Shown here: piece by piece, positions 35,999 through 46,804 of the stretch
Position numbering within the stretch: the stretch's first letter is position 1
Layout of the letters: each line of letters opens with the position of its first letter
Notes under the pieces: generated by a model
Databases searched by the model: none
The model's input: the letters and a program-made list of their open reading frames with translations, nothing else
What the model was told of the DNA's origin: nothing
Made by a program: the position numbers and the translations under genes
Origin: Albibacterium sp963696875
GTDB taxonomy: Bacteria; Bacteroidota; Bacteroidia; Sphingobacteriales; Sphingobacteriaceae
DNA length: 64,000 bases
Assembly (NCBI GenBank): GCA_963696875.1
Contig: CAVOLQ010000007.1
Span: 62,001 to 126,000 of the forward strand
Direction: 5' to 3'

Positions 35999-38900
35999 AT
36001 GAGAAAGATAACATTGAAAAGCATTCTATGGCTATTAGCGATTTGGTTTTTACCTCAAATGGTATCGGCGCAAGAAGCCCGAATTACTGAGGAAGTAATG
36101 ACATTAACCACTTACCCATATAGTGACCCAAACCCAGTACCGGCATTTACGAAAGCGAGAAAAACGAAAATATACCCTTATAATCTATTTGATGGCTATA
36201 GCACGAAAAGTGTAGATCAAAAATGGAAAGTGATAACACTTGAAAATGATTTTATTGAGGTTTATGTTCTTCCTGAAATTGGTGGGAAGGTATGGGGTGC
36301 GATTGAAAAGTCAACAGGGAACGAATTCCTTTATAAAAACAAAGTTGTGAAATTTAGAGATATTGCTTTACGTGGGCCTTGGACTTCAGGAGGGATAGAA
36401 TTTAACTTTGGAATTATTGGCCATACCCCCTCTACAGCAGCTCCAGTGGACTATAAAATTGTTAAGAATGCCGATGGTAGTGTGAGTTGCATTGTCGGGG
36501 ATTTAGATCTAACTTCCCGTACTCAATGGGCCGTTGAGATAAGATTACCAAAAGATAAAGCCTATTTTGAAACCAATGTAATTTGGTATAATCCGACTCC
36601 AACCACACAGTCGTATTATAATTGGATGACGGGAGCTGTGAAAGCATCTGAGGATTTGGAATTCTTTTTTCCAGGTAACACTTACCTAGAACATAATGGA
36701 CAAGCAGAACCTTGGGCGATAGATAAATCAGGGATCAACTTATCCAAATACTCGGAGAACAATTTCGGTTCGAGCAAAGCTTACCACATTACTGGGGCAA
36801 CCAATTTTATGGGAGGTTATTACCATGATTCAAATTTTGGTTTCGGACATTGGGCACTGAATACAGAAATGCCTGGGCGCAAATTGTTCTTGTGGTCATT
36901 GGCAAGAGAAGGTGGAATTTGGGAAGACTTGTTAACGGATACCGACGGACAGTATATCGAGTTTCAAGCCGGAAGGTTATTAAATCAATATTCCCCTGGT
37001 TCCTTCAATGGTCCGATTAGGCAGGTTGCCTTTCAATCTGGAGCAACAGATACATGGAAGGATATTTGGTTCCCGGTGAAAGACATTGGTGGTATGAAAG
37101 AGATCTCCAAAAGTGGGATTTTGAACGTTACAGAAAATCCAGGTTCCTTAGAGATTGGTATAAATGCTTTAGCTTTTGCTGAAACTCAAATAATAGTAAA
37201 GGCAGATGGAAAAGTAATTCATACGGCAAATCAATCTTTTAAGCCAATGGATGTACATTCCGTAAAAGTACCTTGGAATAATTCTTCAGCTTACGAAGTT
37301 GAAGTCGTGGGTATGGATTTAGATTTTAAATCGGAAAATACGCACAACCTTAAGCGGCCTTTTGCAACTGAAAGTACGCCAAAGGAACCTACAAGTCCTT
37401 CATGGCTATATTATGAAGGAAGAGACTTTAAAGCATATCGCGATAATATGAAGGCGAAAGCAAGTTTTCAAGAATGCTTGCGTTTAGACCCATTTCATAT
37501 AGATGCAATGGCAGCTTTAGCGGAAATTTATTTTGAAAGTGCTCAGTTTGACTCAGCCTTAGTTTACATCAACAAAGCGCTTTTAATTGATTCTTATCAT
37601 CCTGCAGCCAATTATCAGGCAGGAAATGTATATAGGGCAACCAAAGATTATATAGATGCAATTGAGTCCTTCGGTTGGGCAGCACGTTCTCTTGAATTTA
37701 GAACAGCTGCTTATTCACAGATGGCTGAAATAGAATCGCTTTTAAATAAAAAGGAAACTCCAGAGTATTATGCGAAGCAGTCATTGGATTATAACAAATT
37801 TAATGTCAACGCTTTACAGGCATTGGCGGTAAACTATAGGAAGTTGGGAAACAAGGAAAGGGCATTGAAAGTCGTTAATGGTTTAAAGGAAATTTACCCA
37901 TTAAGTCATTTTGCAGATTACGAAGCCTATTTATTGAGCCCTTCGCCGGCGAATTTTGATGTGTTCTCTTCCTCGATAAAAAATGAATTTCCTTTTCAGA
38001 CTTTCCTCGAATTGAGCTTGTTTTATTTGGAGATTGGAGCTAAGAGTGAGGCTATTGAATTGCTAGAAAAGGCTCCGTCAAATCCTTTGATCTCAATTTG
38101 GCTTGCTTATATTAAGCAAGATGCCTCTATGCTTAATTCTGCGGTGAATGCATCACCTGCCTTTGTTTTTCCACACCGTAGGGAAACTATAGGAGCACTT
38201 GAATGGGCGATTGCTTCGAACAATAATTGGAAATTCAACTATTATTTAGCGCTAAATTATTGGGCGACGGCAAGACAGGACGAGTCAAAAGCTCTATTTA
38301 AGAAAATCGGGCAGGACTCAGATTATGGACCTTTCTATTCAACAAGAGCGGCTTTATTAAAAGAAGATCCAGCTCAGGTATTAGCAGACTTAACTAAAGC
38401 TTATCAATTGTCTCCTGAAGACTGGAGAACCAGTTATCAATTAATTGAGTATTACGATATGGCTAATAATCCAAAGGAAGCATTAGCAATCGCAATAAAA
38501 GCTAACAAGAAGTTTAAGGGTAATTTTTCAATTGAAATGTTGTATGCGAAACAATTAATGAATAACGGACAGTATGATGAGAGCATCAAGATCTTAAAGA
38601 ATACAACTATCTTGCCTTTTGAAGGCTCAGGTCAAGGAAAAACCGTATTCCGTCATGCTCTTCTTTTAAACGCATTGAAATTAATGCAAAGCAAAAAGTA
38701 TGCACAAGCCTTGAAAAATATCGAAGAGTCTAAAACATGGCCTGAGAATCTTGGCGTTGGCAAACCGTTTGACGACCGTATTGATGAAAGATTAGAAGAT
38801 TGGTTGGCTTTTCAAAGTTATTCTAAGATGGGTAGGAAAGAAGAAGGTAAAGTAGCATTAGATAGAATCCTTTCTTATAATCTATACAATCAGGATGGTG

Positions 38901-39136
38901 TGGTTAAATCGTCTCCTAATAATATGATCTCGGTATGGGCAATGCGGGAAGCTGGAAAATCTGCCGAAGCTACGACCTTCTTAAATGATTGGACAACTAA
39001 GCAATCCAATAATGCCGCTGCAAAATGGGTTCAGGATATTTATAACGGAAATAAGTCAGATTTACCGAGGGAGTTGTCATCAAATGAAAGGTTTATGTTA
39101 TGGAATCATTATTTATCTTTTTCACCTTCTAATTAA
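35999..39136 (+). CDS. Secreted DUF5107 domain protein with tetratricopeptide repeats
   Basis: The 1045-residue protein has a signal peptide ending VSAQ. The first half (about 30-440) is a DUF5107-type domain: VYVLPEIGGKVWGAIEKSTGNEF, WTSGGIEFNFGIIGHTPS, TTQSYYNWMTGAVKA and HWALNTEMPGRKLFLWSLAREGG, resembling the beta-supersandwich of aldose-epimerase-like carbohydrate-binding folds. The second half (about 460-1000) is helical TPR repeats (CLRLDPFHIDAMAALAEIYFE and similar). Such proteins recur in Bacteroidota glycan loci, but no reaction is known to me. It sits between the GH123-like and Asp-box genes with short spacing, so it is in the same operon. Confidence 0.8.
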   Translation: MRKITLKSILWLLAIWFLPQMVSAQEARITEEVMTLTTYPYSDPNPVPAFTKARKTKIYPYNLFDGYSTKSVDQKWKVITLENDFIEVYVLPEIGGKVWGAIEKSTGNEFLYKNKVVKFRDIALRGPWTSGGIEFNFGIIGHTPSTAAPVDYKIVKNADGSVSCIVGDLDLTSRTQWAVEIRLPKDKAYFETNVIWYNPTPTTQSYYNWMTGAVKASEDLEFFFPGNTYLEHNGQAEPWAIDKSGINLSKYSENNFGSSKAYHITGATNFMGGYYHDSNFGFGHWALNTEMPGRKLFLWSLAREGGIWEDLLTDTDGQYIEFQAGRLLNQYSPGSFNGPIRQVAFQSGATDTWKDIWFPVKDIGGMKEISKSGILNVTENPGSLEIGINALAFAETQIIVKADGKVIHTANQSFKPMDVHSVKVPWNNSSAYEVEVVGMDLDFKSENTHNLKRPFATESTPKEPTSPSWLYYEGRDFKAYRDNMKAKASFQECLRLDPFHIDAMAALAEIYFESAQFDSALVYINKALLIDSYHPAANYQAGNVYRATKDYIDAIESFGWAARSLEFRTAAYSQMAEIESLLNKKETPEYYAKQSLDYNKFNVNALQALAVNYRKLGNKERALKVVNGLKEIYPLSHFADYEAYLLSPSPANFDVFSSSIKNEFPFQTFLELSLFYLEIGAKSEAIELLEKAPSNPLISIWLAYIKQDASMLNSAVNASPAFVFPHRRETIGALEWAIASNNNWKFNYYLALNYWATARQDESKALFKKIGQDSDYGPFYSTRAALLKEDPAQVLADLTKAYQLSPEDWRTSYQLIEYYDMANNPKEALAIAIKANKKFKGNFSIEMLYAKQLMNNGQYDESIKILKNTTILPFEGSGQGKTVFRHALLLNALKLMQSKKYAQALKNIEESKTWPENLGVGKPFDDRIDERLEDWLAFQSYSKMGRKEEGKVALDRILSYNLYNQDGVVKSSPNNMISVWAMREAGKSAEATTFLNDWTTKQSNNAAAKWVQDIYNGNKSDLPRELSSNERFMLWNHYLSFSPSN

Positions 39137-39148
39137 TTCAGTTAAAAA

Positions 39149-41585
39149 ATGGTATTTAATATAAAGCACTCCTTATTAAGGAGATTGGTAAGTTCTGTTT
39201 TTATTTTGACGCTTTTATTTTCGATTGTGGGATGTGAGTCTACCGGTAAATTGAGCCAGTCAAATGAAAATTCTAATTGGAAAAAAATGGGACCAGGTGG
39301 TGGGGGATCGACCTTCATTCCAACATTTTCTTATAATTCACCGAATGATTTCTTATTAAGATGTGATATGACTGGTTCTTATCTTACAAAGGACGGTGGA
39401 AAGTCTTATAACCAAATCAATTTTGACAACGGTGCCTCTACTTATGCCTACGATCCGAAATGATGAGAACACTGTATATGTTGGATCAAATTTTTTGAAT
39501 AAGTCAACAGATGGAGGGAAAACCTGGAAGCGAATATTCCCATTGCCAGATGATGTAGTGGAATCTGAATATACAGGTGATCATGCTAGTTTTAGAATAA
39601 AAACCTCACCTAATTCATTATATGATGACAAGTTTGGGAGAATTGGCGCTATCAGGGTTGATCCCGTTCGCAAAGGTGCTTTATACTTTAGTATGGGGCC
39701 TCTATTTTTTTACTCTTTTGATGATGGAGAGTCTTGGAAAAAAGAGGACTTAACACAAAGAGTGGAATATTTATACACCAACTCTTCAAGCGCAAAAGAT
39801 CAGGTTTACATTTCCACGGAAGACGCAATCATAGTTTTCGATAAGACATCACAGACTTTTACTAGAAAAGGCTTACCTAAAGAAATGTCACCAGCATTTT
39901 CTTTTTCTGCGGGCACAGTTGCTAAAGGTGATAAAATGATCTTTTATGCGTTGCATCATGATACCAATCAAGTTATCGATGGCGAATTTGGTTATAGTGA
40001 AGTTTGGTTTTCGGAAGATCAGGGGGAAACGTGGAAGCAGCTGCAAGATTCGGTGGTTACAAACCAACAATCTGGAATAAAACCGAGCTATTCAATGGTC
40101 TCCTGTGCAGAATATGATGCGGAACAAGTGTATTTAGTGAGTAATCGTTATGAAGAGAAAACAGGCAGTGAAAAACCATTGTATTGGTATGGTGCTTTGA
40201 AGTCAAATAATAAGGGTGAAAGTTGGAAGTGGGTATGGAAAGGTGGTGGTGGTTCAGGCCAATATGGAGTTAAGGATGGAATAGGGGTTGCTAACTTAAA
40301 GGATGCATGGGTTGAAGAAGCATTTGGTGGGGAGTATATCCGTTTGCTTGATGTCGGAGTTTATCCTGCGGATGGGAATATAGCGGTTGTAACGGATTGG
40401 TACCGGGTGATGAAAACTGTGGATGGTGGCGAAAGCTGGAATGAAATTTACAGTAATGAACAAACGGACGGGTCATTTACAAGTAATGGATTGGATGTAA
40501 CTACAGCTTATGGTGTCCATTTTGACCCTTTTGATAGCCAGCATATTGCTATTAGCTATACAGACATTGGCTACCACCATTCATTCAATGGCGGAAAAAG
40601 TTGGGAGAGATCGACCGTTGGAGTTCCTAATGAATGGGTGAATACTTGTTACTGGATAGTGTTTGATCCTGAAGTAAAAGATAAAGTTTGGTCTGTTTGG
40701 TCGAGTTTACACGACTTTCCTAGAGGAAAAATGACACGTAATCCCCTTTGGAAAGAATATGGAAAAGGAGGAGTCTGTGTTTCACTGGATGGAGGTAGAA
40801 CTTGGAAACCGAGTAACGAGGGAATTGGTTTTGATTCTCCCACAACCTCAATTGTATTAGATCCAAAATCTCCTTCGGATAATCGAGTGTTATATGCTAG
40901 TGTTTATAATAAAGGAGTATTTAAGTCAACCGACGGTGGCAAGTCTTGGACTTTGAAAAATAACGGCATCAATGATAATACTGCTGCCTTTGAACTGACA
41001 TTATCAGATAATGGCTACCTGTTTTTGGTAGTCAGTCCGACACCAATGCATAAGGAAGGTAAAAAAGGACGAGGTTTCTATTCAGGTGCAGTTTATAAAT
41101 CTACCGATGGTGCTGAAACATGGAAAGAATTAAAAGTAACTAAAGGGCTGTTATTCCCGAGCGGAATTGAAATTGACTCCGAAAATTCGAATCGGATTTA
41201 TTTGGCCTCATGGTCTGATATTAACATAAGTGATTTAATAGGCGGAGATATTGCCAGGGCTACCGGTGGAAGTGAAAACTTAGAAATGCCTGGAGGAATT
41301 ACTATGTCAGAGGATGGAGGTGAAACCTGGACACAGATATTTGATGAAAACCAATATGTGTACGACGTAACAGTTGACCCCTATCATCCTGGTAGAATTT
41401 ATTGCAATACCTTTAATAAAGCCGCTTATCGTAGTGATGATTATGGTAAAACCTGGAAAAAGTTAGAGGGATACGATTTCCACTGGGGCCATAGAGTAAT
41501 TGTAGATCAAAATAATCATGAAAAAACATTCGTCACCACTTACGGGTCGAGCGTTTGGCATGGTGTTCCATCAGTCATAAAATAA
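39149..41585 (+). pseudogene. Asp-box beta-propeller lipoprotein, frameshifted after about 100 codons
   Basis: The first frame (39149-39463) gives a lipoprotein signal (LLFSIVGCES), GPGGGGSTFIPTFS and ends GASTYAYDPK then TGA. The other frame continues NDENTVYVGSNFLNKSTDGGKTW. Alignment with the next gene (FDPIDSNIVYAN) shows one extra A in the AAA at 39458-39460. Removing it gives 811 residues, against 810 for the paralogue. The body has many Asp-box motifs (STDGGKTW, SEDQGETW, SLDGGRTW, SEDGGETW), typical of sialidase/GH74/VPS10-like propellers. Substrate is unknown. This could be true inactivation, or a base error in the assembly. Confidence 0.8.
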
Positions 41586-41592
41586 AGTAAAA

Positions 41593-44025
41593 ATGAATAA
41601 TTCAAAGAAGAGCCAAGCTAAGAGCTTTGGCAAGATGCAATGTATTTACATTTTGATGTTTCTGGTGATAGCAGTCTTCTCAAGCTGTACTTCATCAAAC
41701 GCGAATCTAGGTAAAGGTGAAGCTAATTCTAACAGCTGGGGCTATATGGGTATAGGAGGGGGCGGTGCTATGTTTTATCCCGCTATTAGTCCGCATAACG
41801 CCGATCATGTTTTTGTTAGCTGTGACATGACTGGATCCTATGTTACCTACAATGGAGGTGATTCTTGGAAAGCCTTTAATTTAAGAGGGGTAACCAGTTC
41901 CTACATATTCGATCCCATTGATTCTAATATTGTATATGCCAATTCGGTAATGCTTTATAAAAGTACAGATCGTGGACAAACATGGAATGTTATTTATCCT
42001 AATCCAGATGATATCGAAAATGTAATTTCTAAAGGAGACCATGCTCAAGAAGTGGTCGTAACAAAAGATAGGATAAGAAGAAGAGTATTGGCATTTGCCA
42101 TAGATCCTGAAAGTTCAGAGAAGTTGTTTGCTGTCATCTCTATGGGTGGTACGCCGGAATTTTATAGTTCAAAAGACGCTGGAAAAAATTGGACAAAAGA
42201 GCAAGAATTGAAGGAGGGCGCAAAAAATATTTATATCGTTCCTTCCTCACCAGTTGATAATCGAACGGTTTATATTACTGGAAGTACCAGTATTGTTGAA
42301 AAGCGAAACGGAGTTTGGAAGACCAATGATGCGCCTCGTGGCGTCAATAAGGTGATAGAGTTTGCCGGAGGTTTCGATAAAAAAAGCGACAAGTTTGTAA
42401 TCTACGGTATCGCGGGCGAATCCTATTTTGATCCCGAAGGGAAAGTGTCGGGTATTTTTTATACAGAAGATGGTGGGCGCACTTGGGAGAATAGACAAGA
42501 AGGCCTTGTTAAATTCAGTATGGAAGGTTCAGAAACTCCAGAATGGAGAGGCATTGCTACAAGTTCATTAAATCCGGGCACGGTTTATATCTCATATAAT
42601 CGCCTTAAAGCAGACAATAGTACCACATTCATCGGTGTTGCGAAAAGTAAAGATTATGGAAAAACTTGGGACCTTTCTTGGAAAGATGTTTTAAGTCCGA
42701 ATGGCAATACCGCTTCTGAAAACTTTACGAGCGGTTGGTTAAACGATAGATTTGGACCAACATGGGGCGAAAATCCATTCTCCATTGCAGTGTCACCGGT
42801 TAATGCGGATATAGTCTATACCACAGATTTTGGTAGAACTATAAAAACCACTAATGGCGGCAAAACTTGGGAGCAAGTTTATACTAACAGGAAACAGGAC
42901 GGGGGTTGGTACTCCAGAGGCCTCGAGGTTACTACCGGATATCAAGTTGTTTTCGATCCCTTTGATACAAATAATCTTTTCATTAGCACGACTGATATAG
43001 GCTTAACAAAAAGTAAAGACGGCGGTGCAAGTTGGCAAAGTGCAACACATAATAATGGTATTCCTAGACGGTGGCAGAACAGTACTTACTGGTTGGCTTT
43101 TGATCCAGAAGTTAAAGGACGAGCGTGGGCCGCAATGAGTGGATCACATGATTTGCCCAGACCGAAAATGTGGCGTCGAGGAGGAACTAAGGATTATAAA
43201 GGTGGAATAGTTATTACAAATGATGGCGGTGAAACATGGGAGCCTATTAGTCTAGACGATATCGGTGAAGGTGCTGCAACTCACATATTGATTGATCCGA
43301 CCAGCAATAAAGATTCAAGAACTTTATTAGCAAGTGTATTTGGAAAAGGAGTATATAAATCCTTAGATGGTGGAAAGAGTTGGGAAAAGAAAAATAAAGG
43401 AATCGAAGGCGAGGAGCCTTTTGCTTGGCGGATCGTTAGAAAGGAAACCGATGGCACATTATTCTTGGTTGTAAGTAGAAGAAGCGATGATGGAAGCATT
43501 GGAAACGAAGGGGATGGCGCGTTGTATCGTTCGGATGATAATGCGGAATCTTGGACAAAAGTTGGATTGCCGGCGGAGACGAATGGTCCTACTAGTTTGA
43601 TTGTGGACTCTAAGAATCCGAACCGACTGCTGCTATCCGCTTGGGGAAGAAATATGAAAGGAGAATTTACTCCAGATATCGGCGGTGGGATGTTCGCATC
43701 TGACGATGACGGGAAAACTTGGACGCATGTTTATGAGAAAGATCAGCATATTCATGATATTACTTTTGATCCACGGATCGATACTTATTATGCTTCCGGA
43801 TTTAATAGCTCAGCTTATAAATCGGTTGACCAAGGAAAAACATGGAGTCGAATTAAAGGATATAATTTTAAGTGGGGGAAAAGAGTGGATCTTGACCCAA
43901 GAGATGCAAATAAGATTTTCGTCATTACCTATGGAGGTGGAGTTTGGAATGGACCGGCAAATGGGGATGAAGGGGCTGTAGAAGATATCCTAACACCGGT
44001 TGCAGCTTATGGAGCAATAAAATAA
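41593..44025 (+). CDS. Asp-box (BNR/VPS10-like) beta-propeller lipoprotein
   Basis: The 810-residue protein has a lipoprotein signal (VIAVFSSCTSS). The mature region contains at least ten Asp-box motifs of the form SxDxGxTW (STDRGQTW, SKDAGKNW, TEDGGRTW, SKDYGKTW, TTNGGKTW, SKDGGASW, TNDGGETW, SLDGGKSW, SDDDGKTW, SVDQGKTW), so it folds as one or two beta-propellers. GH74 and sialidases have this fold, but the sialidase Arg triad is not evident. Its tandem upstream paralogue is frameshifted, so this may be the only working copy. A surface or periplasmic role in glycan binding or cleavage is inferred. Confidence 0.82.
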   Translation: MNNSKKSQAKSFGKMQCIYILMFLVIAVFSSCTSSNANLGKGEANSNSWGYMGIGGGGAMFYPAISPHNADHVFVSCDMTGSYVTYNGGDSWKAFNLRGVTSSYIFDPIDSNIVYANSVMLYKSTDRGQTWNVIYPNPDDIENVISKGDHAQEVVVTKDRIRRRVLAFAIDPESSEKLFAVISMGGTPEFYSSKDAGKNWTKEQELKEGAKNIYIVPSSPVDNRTVYITGSTSIVEKRNGVWKTNDAPRGVNKVIEFAGGFDKKSDKFVIYGIAGESYFDPEGKVSGIFYTEDGGRTWENRQEGLVKFSMEGSETPEWRGIATSSLNPGTVYISYNRLKADNSTTFIGVAKSKDYGKTWDLSWKDVLSPNGNTASENFTSGWLNDRFGPTWGENPFSIAVSPVNADIVYTTDFGRTIKTTNGGKTWEQVYTNRKQDGGWYSRGLEVTTGYQVVFDPFDTNNLFISTTDIGLTKSKDGGASWQSATHNNGIPRRWQNSTYWLAFDPEVKGRAWAAMSGSHDLPRPKMWRRGGTKDYKGGIVITNDGGETWEPISLDDIGEGAATHILIDPTSNKDSRTLLASVFGKGVYKSLDGGKSWEKKNKGIEGEEPFAWRIVRKETDGTLFLVVSRRSDDGSIGNEGDGALYRSDDNAESWTKVGLPAETNGPTSLIVDSKNPNRLLLSAWGRNMKGEFTPDIGGGMFASDDDGKTWTHVYEKDQHIHDITFDPRIDTYYASGFNSSAYKSVDQGKTWSRIKGYNFKWGKRVDLDPRDANKIFVITYGGGVWNGPANGDEGAVEDILTPVAAYGAIK

Positions 44026-44052
44026 AATTCAAATTCAATCAATAGAACAATC

Positions 44053-45195
44053 ATGATAAAGCAATTTCTTGCAATGAAGAACCTGTTTTTTAGTTCAATA
44101 CTATTTTTGTCCGTACTCTTCTTACAAAGCTGTACCCACGGGATAAATAAAACATCTGAAAATAACGGGAGCACAGAAACATATTATACCAAGGATGATT
44201 ATGAATCTGTGGATAAATTTGATTCTCATTTTCATTTCTTAAGTAAAGACACTTCATTCTTATCCTTTGCTAAAGCTGAGAATTTTAAACTCCTGGCGGT
44301 AAATGTGGATGCTTTCCCGTCGCTACCAGTTAATGAACAACAGGAGATCGCGCTTTATCAAAAGGAGGCTTCTCGAAATCAAGTTCTGTACGCAACCGCG
44401 TTTTCGGTAACGAATTGGGATAAGGACAATTGGGAGCAAGAGACTTTGGACTATTTAAAGGATTCATTTTCTAAAGGAGCCATTGCGGTTAAGGTTTGGA
44501 AAAATATTGGTATGGAACTAAGGGACAAAGAGGGTAATCTAGTGATGATTGATCATCCACGATTCGATCCGATTTGGAGTTATTTATTGGACAATAATAT
44601 ACCTGTAATTGGTCATTTAGGTGAACCTAAAAACTGCTGGTTGCCCATAGAAGAGATGACTGTAAAAGGGGATCGAGACTATTTTAGCAAGCATCCCGAA
44701 TTCCACATGTATCTTCATCCCGAAATGCCCTCTTACGAAGATCAATTAGAAGCAAGAGATAATGTGCTTAGGAAACATCCTGAATTGAAGTTTATTGGAG
44801 CGCATTTAGGAAGTCTAGAATGGAGTGTCGATGAATTGGCAAAACGTTTGGATATGTTTCCTAATCTAGCCGTTGATATGGCTGAACGAATCTCTCATCT
44901 ACAGCTGCAATCAATCAAGGATCATGAGAAAGTACGTGATTTTTTCATAAAATACCAAGATAGACTATTGTATGGAACAGATATGTCTATTTCTAAATCG
45001 AGAAGCTCGTCGGAGATGGAAAAGCATGCGCGCGACGTATGGTTCCGGCATTGGGTATTCTTCACAAGTGAAGACAAAATGGATGCACCGAAAGTACAGG
45101 GAGAATTTTCAGGTTTAAAACTTCCACGGGAAGTGGTTGATAAAATCTATTCCTTAAATGCCAAGGAGTGGCTACTAGGAATACCTCAAATTTAA
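44053..45195 (+). CDS. Amidohydrolase-family (Amidohydro_2) lipoprotein, paralogue B
   Basis: The 380-residue protein may start at 44053 or at 44083 (MKNLFFSSILFLSVLFLQSC, a clear lipoprotein signal). Metal-site motifs are FDSHFHFL (HxH), VIGHLGEP, GAHLGSLEW and YGTDMS. The signature FHMYLHPEMPSYEDQLEARDN aligns with paralogues A and C. Closest by eye to the protein at 56991-58139 (MAERISHLQ against MAARISHLQ). It is followed by a long inverted repeat. Function in the glycan pathway is unknown. Confidence 0.8.
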   Translation: MIKQFLAMKNLFFSSILFLSVLFLQSCTHGINKTSENNGSTETYYTKDDYESVDKFDSHFHFLSKDTSFLSFAKAENFKLLAVNVDAFPSLPVNEQQEIALYQKEASRNQVLYATAFSVTNWDKDNWEQETLDYLKDSFSKGAIAVKVWKNIGMELRDKEGNLVMIDHPRFDPIWSYLLDNNIPVIGHLGEPKNCWLPIEEMTVKGDRDYFSKHPEFHMYLHPEMPSYEDQLEARDNVLRKHPELKFIGAHLGSLEWSVDELAKRLDMFPNLAVDMAERISHLQLQSIKDHEKVRDFFIKYQDRLLYGTDMSISKSRSSSEMEKHARDVWFRHWVFFTSEDKMDAPKVQGEFSGLKLPREVVDKIYSLNAKEWLLGIPQI

Positions 45196-45230
45196 CTCAC
45201 AAAGAGATTTGATTTTTTATTGATTCTTTA

Positions 45231-45289
45231 AAGCGATCTGTATTATTATTCACTATTTTAGCAATGGCGAATAATATTACAGATCGCTT
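45231..45289 (+). terminator. Long hairpin between paralogue B and uxaB
   Basis: aagcgatctgta-ttattattc and gaataata-ttacagatcgctt are near-perfect reverse complements around a loop of roughly 17 bases. It probably ends or attenuates the plus-strand operon before uxaB; the T-tract after it is interrupted. Confidence 0.6.
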
Positions 45290-45319
45290 GATTTATTTCC
45301 GCATTATAAAAATTTACAT

Positions 45320-46804
45320 ATGGACATTCTGAACAAAACATCTCTAGAAAATCTTAAAAAAGACGGCACGATACAATTACCTCCTCGAGGATGGTTGAAT
45401 TTTCCTGAGAAGGTTTTACAATTTGGTACCGGTGTCTTACTCCGTGGCTTGCCTGAATACTTTATTGATAAAGCAAATCGCGAAGGACTGTTTAATGGAA
45501 GAGTGTTGGTAGTTAAATCCACAGATAGCGGAGGAACTGATCAATTTCAAGATCAGGATTGTTTATATACACTACATGTTAAAGGAATAGAGAATGGTAA
45601 AACAATAGAAGAGTCCATAGTCGTTTCTGCTATATCTAGAGTGCTTTCGGCTTCATCGGAATGGGAAGAGATTTCAAAAGCTGTCCTTAATCCAGACATG
45701 AAAATAGTGATCTCCAATACAACAGAAGTTGGCATTTTATTGGATGAAGAGGACGATTTATATGCATTACCTCCTAAAACCTTCCCTGCGAAATTGACTA
45801 GCCTTCTTTATAAGCGATTTTCACATTTTAAAGGCGAGACGGATAAAGGTTGGGTTATCTTGCCAACTGAACTGATAAGTGAAAATGGGGAAAAATTGAA
45901 AGAAATCGTAATTAGAATAGCAGAGATAAATCGTCTTGGAGAGAATTTTATCGCTTGGTTGAATGATTCCAATGATTTCTGTAATACTTTAGTAGATCGT
46001 ATCGTGCCCGGTAAATTGCCTTCTGAAGAACAAGAAATTGCTCAAGCTGAAAGCGGATATCGAGATGAATTGGCTATCATGGCAGAGCCTTTCCGACTTT
46101 GGGCGATTGAGTCCAAAAATGAACGTGTTAAGCAAATTTTATCTTTTTCAGAAGTAGATAAAGGACTTGTTATTGCACCAAATATTTGGAAATTTAAAGA
46201 ACTGAAGCTTCGCTTATTAAATGGAAGTCATACGTTTTCTTGTGCTTTAGCCTTATTATGTGGTTTCGCAACAGTAAAAGAAGCGATGCAGAATCAAGAT
46301 TATTTACAGTTTATTAATCGATTAATGCAAAATGAAATTGTTCCAGCCATAATCGGAAAGGAAATCGACGAAAAGGAGGCACTTGATTTCGCAGCCAGTG
46401 TAATCGATCGCTTTAGCAATCCCTTCTTAAATCACCAATGGAAAAGCATTTCATTGAATTATACTTCTAAAATGCAGCAACGTAATGTCCCTTTACTTGT
46501 AGAATACGAACGAAAGATGCAAACTCCACCTAAATATATGGCTTTAGGATTTGCTGCCTTTTTGCTTTTTGTTAAAAATATGGATAAGGAATATAAAGGT
46601 TCAGATGAACAAGCTCCGTATTTTGCAGATTTATGGACTAAGTTTCAACCTGATGAGTATGTCGATCAGGTAATGAAGAATGAAACACTTTGGAAAATGG
46701 ATCTAAAGACCATTCCTGGATTTCAAAGCACGGTTAAGAAATATCTGCAATTGTTAATGGATATCCCTGCTTTAGAAGTCATTAGACAACTAAATGCGAA
46801 ATAA
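45320..46804 (+). CDS. uxaB: Tagaturonate reductase (altronate oxidoreductase)
   Basis: UxaB reduces tagaturonate to altronate with NADH in the galacturonate pathway. The 494-residue cytoplasmic protein belongs to the mannitol dehydrogenase family: N-terminal Rossmann motif VLQFGTGVLLRGL, then VVKSTDSGGTDQF, VISNTTEVGI, ILPTELISENG and the catalytic region KLRLLNGSHTFSCALA. Length fits UxaB. No other uronate gene (uxaA, uxaC, kdgK) is in the window. The gene follows the amidohydrolase across a hairpin and is convergent with the oxidoreductase gene. A related sugar acid could be the real substrate. Confidence 0.85.
   Translation: MDILNKTSLENLKKDGTIQLPPRGWLNFPEKVLQFGTGVLLRGLPEYFIDKANREGLFNGRVLVVKSTDSGGTDQFQDQDCLYTLHVKGIENGKTIEESIVVSAISRVLSASSEWEEISKAVLNPDMKIVISNTTEVGILLDEEDDLYALPPKTFPAKLTSLLYKRFSHFKGETDKGWVILPTELISENGEKLKEIVIRIAEINRLGENFIAWLNDSNDFCNTLVDRIVPGKLPSEEQEIAQAESGYRDELAIMAEPFRLWAIESKNERVKQILSFSEVDKGLVIAPNIWKFKELKLRLLNGSHTFSCALALLCGFATVKEAMQNQDYLQFINRLMQNEIVPAIIGKEIDEKEALDFAASVIDRFSNPFLNHQWKSISLNYTSKMQQRNVPLLVEYERKMQTPPKYMALGFAAFLLFVKNMDKEYKGSDEQAPYFADLWTKFQPDEYVDQVMKNETLWKMDLKTIPGFQSTVKKYLQLLMDIPALEVIRQLNAK

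Noticed and set aside
41593..44025. Calling the Asp-box proteins sialidases
   Set aside because: Asp boxes are structural and occur in many propellers; the sialidase Arg triad and catalytic Tyr could not be recognised.
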